From contig JAVQMG010000081.1 in the NCBI GenBank assembly GCA_032878915.1, forward strand, positions 3,844,001 through 3,908,000: DNA of 64,000 bases. The letters are read 5' to 3'. A program made the position numbers and the translations under genes. The DNA comes from Castanopsis chinensis (lineage: Eukaryota > Streptophyta > Magnoliopsida > Fagales > Fagaceae). Below, piece after piece: positions 57,021-64,000 of this stretch. The notes below the pieces were generated by a model. It was not told the origin of the DNA, did no database searches, and saw only the letters and a list, made by a program, of their open reading frames with translations. Position 1 is the first letter of the stretch. Each line of letters starts with the position of its first letter.

Positions 57021-60000
57021 CAAGGTTGTCAAAATCGGGATCCTATGTAGGATCGTTGGAGGTAAGTAGGATCGGATTGTGGATTGTAAGATCCTACCTA
57101 TTTTAAAATTTTAAGCAAAAAACCTATTGATAATGACTTTGTATGTAATATAGTCACTTAAAATATGAATCCATCCATTAAAAAAAAAAATTTGCATCAT
57201 AAAATGTAATTTGCACGCACTACATCGTTCTTATGTCATTCTAACGAAGCAAAATATATATTCAACTTTTGATATAATGTATCTAAAAAGTTCAGTACAT
57301 GTTTAATTAGCAACTAAGTATCAAAATATTATCTACACATATGAAAAATGTTTTCCAAATTCTAAGTTCCAAATTCAAAATAAGTTGGGCTAGTTAGCAT
57401 ATAAAAACTAGCTAACTACAAATTTACAATATGTAAGCCAAAAGAGACTCTACGGTTCTTCTAATCTAATCACTGTAATTGCCATATCCCATTTCATTAT
57501 CTATATCCTTCCTAGTATCAACATCCATGGCGTAATCATCGAAATCCCTAACTCTCTCAAGTCTAGGTGGGGGGCCATCACTATCATCATTATTAGAACC
57601 ATCATCATCCTCATGATATTCATCACTAACATCATGAACTAGCACACTTTTTCCTTTGGCAGCAACTCTTGAAATCTCATCATCACCTAACATTGATAAC
57701 CAAAATATACAAATTTTTTTGATAAGTAAAGTATACAAATATAAACTAGTGATTAGTGGTCACACATTCAAACTATACATAGGTAACTTATATAGATATT
57801 AGCTATAAAGGAAGGCTTTAAAGTTATAAATTAATACCTTCGTTGTTTTCATTAAAATCTGCACAATCGTCTTCTGAATCTACAGAATCTGCTGCTAACC
57901 ACTCATCATCAGAAGACAAATTTTCCAAACCAACTTCTTCTTTTGTACTCAATGGCTTAGCTCTTTTCTCTTTTATCTTCAAGTTGTACATAACGAAGAC
58001 CAAGCCATTCATTTTTTTTTCTGGTGTAAGCGGTTTCTCCTTTTTGAATGCACCTATAGTTGTAACAATTTTAATTAAGAATTCTCAAATAAAGGGAAGA
58101 GGGGAAGAAACAAACTTTTAACTAAGAAAGAAAATGGAAAATCCTCTTGTCATAATATAACAAAGTCATTTGGTCTTACAATTTCAAACGCACTCCAATT
58201 TCTTTCACAACCAGATGAGCTATATGTTAAGCTCAATATTCTTATAGCAAATTTTTTCAATTCAGGACAGTCATTCCATATGAGTCCCACCACTCAGCTG
58301 ATACATATATGAATTATAATATCTTAATCTTAAGAATATAATCTACAACTAATAAAGATGAATTTGAATGTAAAACAAAAAATGAAAAACAAAATTGTTA
58401 GCTGGCTGTTTAGTATTTTTGGCTAGTATGGCAGCTTCAATACCAAAGAGTCTCTTTGCTTGTTTGAATTTTTCAAGTTGGACATCTATCTTTTTCCTAT
58501 CACTAACTTCTGGAACCATTCGTTGAAGACACGTATACAGTCCTAATTTAATATCTGAACCCGGATCAAAAGAAGGATCATAATGAATAGAAGGGTTCAA
58601 ATAGTATCCCACAACATGCAAAGGCCTATGAAGTTGCATTTCCCATCAATCATCAATAATATCCTATATCTCTTTGTAACTACAATTTAAAACAATGGAT
58701 ATTATATTAAAAAAAAAAAACAATGACTACATATTTAATAAGCTAATGAATTAAAAACAAATGTAAATTTAAGGAAGATATATATAAAATGGTTACCTCT
58801 TTTGAACATTATTGAAATTTTTCTGTATTTCTTCTTTTGCTTTTTCCATTTCTAGATAAATGAAACCCATTGGAGGCGTATCAGAGTCAACCATGCGAAG
58901 TACCTTTAAAAGGGGTATTGCGGCTTTCAAGCATTTGACAACAAGTCGCCAAAAGCCATTGTTATCGATAACTATGGCATGAATTCTTTTCCCTTCTTTT
59001 GTTTTTGCAAATTTACTACACCTCCATTGTTCTGAAGAAAACATTGTCATCAATTCTCCTTTGAACTCATTAAGGCATGACAATGTCAAATATGATGTTG
59101 CAAATCTAGTGGCAGCAGGTCTAATCAATTCCCTCCCTTTAGTGAAATCCCTCAACCAATTTAAAAGCATAGCTCTAGAATATATGTACGTTGTAATCTT
59201 CTTCCTCTTTGCAATTGTGTACTTATGGTCCTTAATCTATTTTTCAAAATCCTCAAGTATTAAATCCAAGCAATCGGCAACACACGGAGTCCAAAACAAA
59301 CACTTTCTCTTCTGCATCAACATCTCTCCAGCTAGTTTGTAGTTTGCAGCATTGTCAATCACCACTTGCACAACATTCTCCTCTCCAACCCTATCTACAA
59401 ATTCATCTAACATTTGACAAATTTTTTCAGTTGTTTTAGATATGTCAAACATGTCTATAGAGTATAGGAAAATGGTTCCTTTGGGACTATTCACCAAAAA
59501 ATTACAGATAGATCTCCTTTTCTTATCAGACCAGCCATCAGACATAATTGAACAACCTGTTTTTTTCCATTCAACCTTATATTCTTCAAGCATTTGTTGG
59601 GTAAAATCTACCTCTTTCTTCAAGCATGTCTCCCTAATCTCGTGATAGGAAGGAGGCTTGAGGCCAATTCCAAATTTTGAAATCATTTCAATCATTCGTA
59701 GAAACTCCAGATTTTTGATACAATTAAAAGGGATAACACTAGTGTAGAAGAATCTAGCAATTTGTTGGATCACTACATCACGTTCTCCTTTTTTAAACAT
59801 ACGATTCATTGTTACTTACTTTTTTTTTTTGTAACAAACTTATCCATGGAGGAGCCTATGTGTTTGCCCCTCCCTTTTGATAAATGTAGTTGTTGTACTT
59901 CAACTAATTCATCATCACTGCCATCATCCTCTTCTTCTATAGTATACCACATTTTCTTTTTTATAGATGCTTCAGCTTGGGCATTCAAAAGAGCCACAAA

Positions 60001-61262
60001 TTTTTCCCTCACATTTTCAGGCACACTAGAACAAGCTAAACATTTTTCCTAGTCCCAGCTAAATGATGCTTCAGTCAATATATACCCCCACTATGAATTT
60101 CTTTGCAATAATTACATTGAACTTGCCTTGAACCTACTTCAACACCATGATCCTATCCCAGGTCAGACCTATTTCCTGGAGCATTTTTTCGCTTAATTTT
60201 CTTTCTAACTAAAGTAGACATTGTACATTTGTACTAGAGCTGCAAAAGAAAGACACCAAGATACAGAGCATGCTCAAAAAATCACAGTATCACACAAAGA
60301 ATTCAACAAATAGGTTGTGTGCAATTCTAAACTACTAAGTGTGTTTACTAATATTTCTCAAATAATCAAATACTGAAGATCCTGTTTCATAGTTTTTCAA
60401 ATTTTACTTAATTTAGTTAACAAAATAGAAAAATAAAAACCTTAAAAGCTTGGTCAAAATCATATACACAACAGAACAATATGAAATCAAGCTATCAAAG
60501 TGCAAATAAATGATAAACTACTAAGTACTAACTACCAAAAAAAATTACCAGAAAGCTTAAAGGCAGCTCACGACAACATCATTGAGAGTTGAGAGGTGCT
60601 GGGTTTTTCATAGAGGAGTGAGAAGGCGTGAAACTAAGGTGCTGCGGTGCTGGGTTTTTGACTGGGTTTTTAAAAAAAAAAAAAAAAAAAAACGTTGAGC
60701 TTAAAGGCAATGATGGCTGAGAGGTGCTACTGTGCTGGGTTTTTGAGCGCGGGACGAGGGAGGCGCGAGACAGGGGAGGTGCTGGACAAAGGTCTGTACG
60801 TGGAGCTGTGTTTCTAAATAGTTTAGGTTTAGTTTTTGAAAACCTTAAACTTATAGCATTGGTTTTTTTGAGGTTGTATGTTCACAGAGGGGTTAATTTG
60901 AGACTTCTTGGGTTTCTAAGATACTAAAATCCGTTGGGCACTTGGGCTTGTGGGTTTTGGTTTACCCAAACGTATGACACTTAAAAAAACGTTGGGCTTG
61001 TGGGTTTTGGTTTACCCAAAGGTCCCAAACAAATCAGACTTAAGAAGAAGGAGAAAAAAAAAAAAAAATACAAAAATAAAAACAAAAGGCCAAGTGGTAG
61101 GATTGGTAGGATCCCATACGATCTTATACGATCCTACGATCCTACAATCCTATACGATCTTACACAATCCTACTTACGATCCTAATATTTTTGCGATCCT
61201 GTTATGATTTTAAACTTTTTGGTGAAGTGGGATCGTAAAATCGTGCGATTTTGACAACCATG
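57021..61262 (-). mobile_element. hAT-2 DNA transposon, decayed, 4242 bp
   Basis: Termini CAAGGTTGTCAAAATCG (left) and CGATTTTGACAACCATG (right) are inverted repeats. Flanks GTGGTGAC (57013-57020) / GTGGCGAC (61263-61270) are an 8-bp target duplication with one mismatch. Subterminal arrays of GATCCTA/TAGGATC occur at both ends (57040-57105, 61095-61200). It encodes a broken hAT transposase on the minus strand. Different family from hAT-1. Confidence 0.88.
57466..60221 (-). pseudogene. hAT transposase (BED + DUF659 + dimerisation), multiply disrupted
   Basis: From ATG at 60221: a BED finger (CNYCKEIHSGG..., LKHHLAGT) with several stops; an acidic linker (IEEEDDGSDDELVEV, about 59930); DUF659 (59809-59237: SYHEIRETCLKKEV, CSIMSDGWSDKKRRSICNFLV, VIDNAANYKLAGEML); a central part (59170-58793: RPAATRFATSYLTLSCL, LLKVLRMVDSDTPPMG); HVVGYYLNPSIHYDP (about 58600); the hAT dimerisation block (FAIRILSLTYSSSGCERNWSAFE, about 58190-58270, with a frame change before it); and acidic tail pieces (58012-57824, 57738-57466), probably separate exons. 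The same overall plan as hAT-1 but with many nonsense codons. Catalytic-type Asp in SDGWSD is kept. Non-functional. Confidence 0.87.
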
Positions 61263-61270
61263 GTGGCGAC

Positions 61271-62300
61271 GGTGGTAGTAGGTGAATAGAGACAAGGGTG
61301 TGGTAGTAGGGTGGCTGCAAGTTGGGGGTAGAGGTTTGATTGATGAGTTTTTGGTAAGATGGAAAATGTCAAATGGCAAATGATAAACAATTTTCCACCT
61401 AAATTGCCTTTATTTTACACTGGAAAACAATAATTTATTTGTCAACTAGTTGACCACCAATTTCAATCTCCCCAAACACTTGTAAATGCGAAAATATTTT
61501 TCAAAAATCAATTTTCATTGAACCACACACAACATTAAAAACTTAGTAAAACATTTTATAGGCATTTGATGGTTGGATTGCCAATTCAACGACTGGTGCC
61601 CGCAATCCTATTGTTAGACTGCCAACTTTGGCCACCAAACTATTTGCACCGACTATTAAATCAGTGGCTCTAGTGACTATATTTTACTTGAAATGTTTTC
61701 ATTTGAAATTATTTTATAACGAAACAAACAGGGTGTAAGTTTAAATATACTAAGTTAAAAAAAAATTCAAAATATAAATAAAATGTTAAGATGAAGAGGG
61801 TCTAGCTAATAATTTTATTCAGCAAAAAAAAAAAGTTATCTACTTGTGTGTTACTTGTCATGCAATCGTATGGGTTATTTTTATGATTTTTGCAAAAAAT
61901 TAAACTTCTAGAAACTAAGGAGGTGTTTGACAAACCAGTTTAAACATATTTTCATGTATTTTAAACAATATTACACACATTTTCACATATTTTTTCACCT
62001 ATATTTATATTAAAAATGCTCAAATAACATAATTTAAACTACTCCCTCAAACACCCCCAAAGTCTAATATATCCTTTATAGTTCGAAAGAATTTCACTAA
62101 TAATTTTACAAAAAGTCTTATAGTTTGAAAGAATTTCACTAATAAATCCTCTTTTTTGCCGTCAGTTTATATAAAATAAAATGTTAAATAAAGCTAAAGA
62201 CTAGGGATATTCATTTTTGTCCTTTTGCAGATGCCTGATTGTTTTGTGCTTTTTACCTGAAAGTGAGCTTTTTACCTCTGAGAGAGAGAGAGAAGAGAGT
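61271..62300. other. Spacer upstream of DUF247-D, no gene seen
   Basis: AT-rich, with A runs and a short GA tract at 62280-62300. No coding frame or TE terminus recognised. Confidence 0.6.
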
Positions 62301-62304
62301 TTGC

Positions 62305-62313
62305 TATATATAT
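62305..62313 (+). promoter_or_regulatory. Candidate TATA box of DUF247-D
   Basis: TATATATAT follows a GA/CT-type tract (62280-62300), a common plant core-promoter arrangement. A non-coding exon would run from about 62340 to 62409 (GCAG|GTTCTT donor). A 684-bp leader intron (62410-63093) would end at CACTAG, 14 nt before the ATG. The acceptor is shared with copies A, B and C. Inference. Confidence 0.45.
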
Positions 62314-63107
62314 CAGTAAAAGAAGAGTAAAGAAAATACTAGTAAGATAAAGAGAGGAGATCTGATGATCTGAATCACACAAGCTTTTATTCACCAGAAA
62401 TATTTGCAGGTTCTTTATTCTCTTCTTCTTTTTTCACTCTAATTATGTTCTTCATAGCTTAAATTTGTTAAAAATTCTCTTCATTGTTGAGTTCAGTTCA
62501 TTGATTTTTGCGGAGAGTTCAGTTCATTGATATACTAGCCAACATGGTATTTTCAGATTCTTCACTAACTGAGATAAAATCAGATATTGTACTGCTTCTT
62601 TTAATGCAGAATTTTTTTTTTTCTCTCTTTCTTTCAATTTTTTATATACAAAGAGGGGTCTTTGATCATATACTTGGATTATCATATAACATGTTTCTTA
62701 AAAAAAAAAAAAAAAAAAAAAAAGGATTATCATTTAACATGTTCCTTTTGATGCTTCTAAAATTCCTTTTTCTTTTCTTAGCCCAAAAAAAAAAAAAAAA
62801 AAAAAAAAGCTTGCTTATCGTTAAGAATATACTTTCAGTTATAGTACCGTGTTTCTACATGGTTATACCCAGATAAAGGTAAAAAAAAAGATGACCTTCA
62901 AGGCTTTAACAGGTACTAGAAGACTAATCAGTTCTTACACAACTTTTAGACTTTTTCAACATAAACTGCTATTATAAAGCTCCGAACTTTACCATTGATG
63001 AATCAAAATGGAAACTGGTGTTAATTGTGCATGCCTATCGAAATATGTTTTGTGGATTAGATTGACTGAATTCTATGGCTTGTCTGTCACTAGGAAAAGG
63101 AAAACCA

Positions 63108-64000
63108 ATGGGTAGCCCTGATGCAAATAATGTTTCCAAGAAGGAACTTGAAGGTGAAGAGTTCGTCATTGACATTCCACCAGACCTGGAGCCTGCTCAG
63201 TGGCCAGAGTGCTGCATCTACAGGGTTCCAAAGAAACTGCGCAGAGTAAACGAATGTGCCTATACGCCTAAGCTTATTTCCATAGGCCCTTTTCATCACG
63301 GGAATGAAGATTTGAGCGAAATGGAAATGCAAAAAATGAGATATTTTCAGGAATTCTGTTCTAGGACTAGGAGGGACCCGAAGGATCTTTCAAGGGGTCT
63401 TGGAAGCATCATTGAACAGAACGAATCAAAAATCCGCCGTAGTTATGCAGAGAAACCTAAACAAGACAAGAATCAGTTTGTAAAAATGATTATATTGGAT
63501 GCTATCTTTATAATTGAGCTCTTCCGGAGGAATTATGAAAAGTTAGAAGAAAAACAAGATGAACATATATTAAGTAAACCATGGCTGAGAAATGCTATAC
63601 AGCTAGACTTGATATTACTTGAGAATCAGCTTCCCTTTTTTATCCTTCGGGAATTATATGATTTCGTCTTCAATGATTCTTCAAGTTGCAACAATCACAA
63701 AGAAGTGCAGCAAAAAGAAAATGATATCCAGAAAAAAGCTTATGTTCCTTTTCTTAAGCTTTGTCGCAACTACTTCTCTTGTTATGAAAAGAAGCAGCAA
63801 AATTCCAACAGCCGTAGGGAAGTGAAACATTTCACTGATTTGGTAAGAAATTTTCATATTGCAGATAACTTGAACCCTACAGGAAAGATTAGACATCTAT
63901 ATTGCGCAACAAAGCTTGATGAAGCAGGAGTGAAATTCAAAGCTGTTCAAAAAAGAAGCTTGCTTGACATAAATTTCAAAAAGGATAGGTGCTTGGAACA
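63108..64000 (+). CDS. DUF247 (UPF0481) protein, copy D, intact, runs off window
   Basis: Open from ATG 63108 to the last base (297 codons), with no stop or shift. The family is plant-specific and membrane-anchored; its general function is unknown, and some grass members determine self-incompatibility. Seen: an acidic N-terminus leading to VIDIPPDLEPAQWPECCIYR (20-39), VPKKLRRVNE and YTPKLISIGPFHHG (52-65), MRYFQEFCSR, a charged middle (KIRRSYAEK), FVKMIILDAIFIIELFRR (124-141), SKPWL..AIQLDLILLENQLPFFILREL (156-183), a Cys-containing insert (190-235), EVKHFTDLVR (238-247) and TKLDEAGVKF (268-277). The usual C-terminal MALEQCHYP-type block and membrane segment would lie beyond 64000. Start chosen because the ATG follows the conserved leader acceptor and gives the normal family N-terminus. 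It is the only member of the cluster here without lesions. Confidence 0.92.
   Translation, partial: MGSPDANNVSKKELEGEEFVIDIPPDLEPAQWPECCIYRVPKKLRRVNECAYTPKLISIGPFHHGNEDLSEMEMQKMRYFQEFCSRTRRDPKDLSRGLGSIIEQNESKIRRSYAEKPKQDKNQFVKMIILDAIFIIELFRRNYEKLEEKQDEHILSKPWLRNAIQLDLILLENQLPFFILRELYDFVFNDSSSCNNHKEVQQKENDIQKKAYVPFLKLCRNYFSCYEKKQQNSNSRREVKHFTDLVRNFHIADNLNPTGKIRHLYCATKLDEAGVKFKAVQKRSLLDINFKKDRCLE

Noticed and set aside
60724..61207. Open frames at the right end of hAT-2
   Set aside because: They span a 43-bp direct duplication, poly-A and the subterminal GATCCTA array. No protein resemblance.
62508..62876. Plus-strand frame with poly-Lys stretches upstream of DUF247-D
   Set aside because: It consists of poly-A and poly-T tracts within the inferred leader intron.

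Overview
This is nuclear DNA of a flowering plant, most likely a woody eudicot. The evidence is AT-rich intergenic DNA, UPF0481/DUF247 genes with an intron in the 5' leader, Ty3/gypsy Tat-type and Ty1/copia retrotransposons, hAT and Mutator-like DNA transposons, and long SSRs. LTR style and gene content would fit Fagales (oak/chestnut type), but I cannot prove the taxon. I see no tRNA, rRNA, CRISPR or prokaryotic features.

The only host gene family is a tandem cluster of four DUF247 (UPF0481) genes, all on the + strand. Copy A (4308-5686) has a frameshift and a stop. Copy C (19280-20619) has a 17-nt deletion, a stop and a frameshift. Copy B (31944-33323) has one in-frame TAG. Copy D (63108 to the right edge) is fully open and is the only host gene here that looks functional.

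A and B lie in two copies of one segmental duplication: copy A at 1960-15747, copy B at 22321-56675 (swollen by insertions). Each copy serves as the empty-site control for insertions in the other. Copy A gained an hAT element (9900-14930). Copy B gained a 7.3-kb copia/SIRE-like element lacking pol (24079-31342), a 17.8-kb Tat-lineage gypsy element (34772-52619) and a Mutator-like element carrying a MAP-kinase-kinase fragment (54843-56526). The gypsy element was itself hit by a copia element (42442-48034, inside its RNase H) and by a SIRE-like solo LTR (40566-41609, inside its integrase).

Layout: 1-1959 end of a gypsy element with an antisense ORF; 1960-9899 duplication copy A with DUF247-A; 9900-14930 hAT-1 with a nearly intact spliced transposase; 14931-15747 tail of copy A; 15748-22320 spacer with an 817-bp inverted-repeat element, LINE tail fragments and DUF247-C flanked by direct repeats; 22321-56675 copy B with the nested elements; 57021-61262 decayed hAT-2; 61271-64000 promoter, leader intron and 5' two thirds of DUF247-D.

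No multi-gene pathway is encoded. The most interesting points are the gag-plus-extra-ORF SIRE-like element with an apparent internal promoter, the nearly intact hAT, the antisense ORFs and tandem repeats of the Tat elements, the kinase-capturing MULE, and a small secreted-peptide-like ORF truncated by that MULE.
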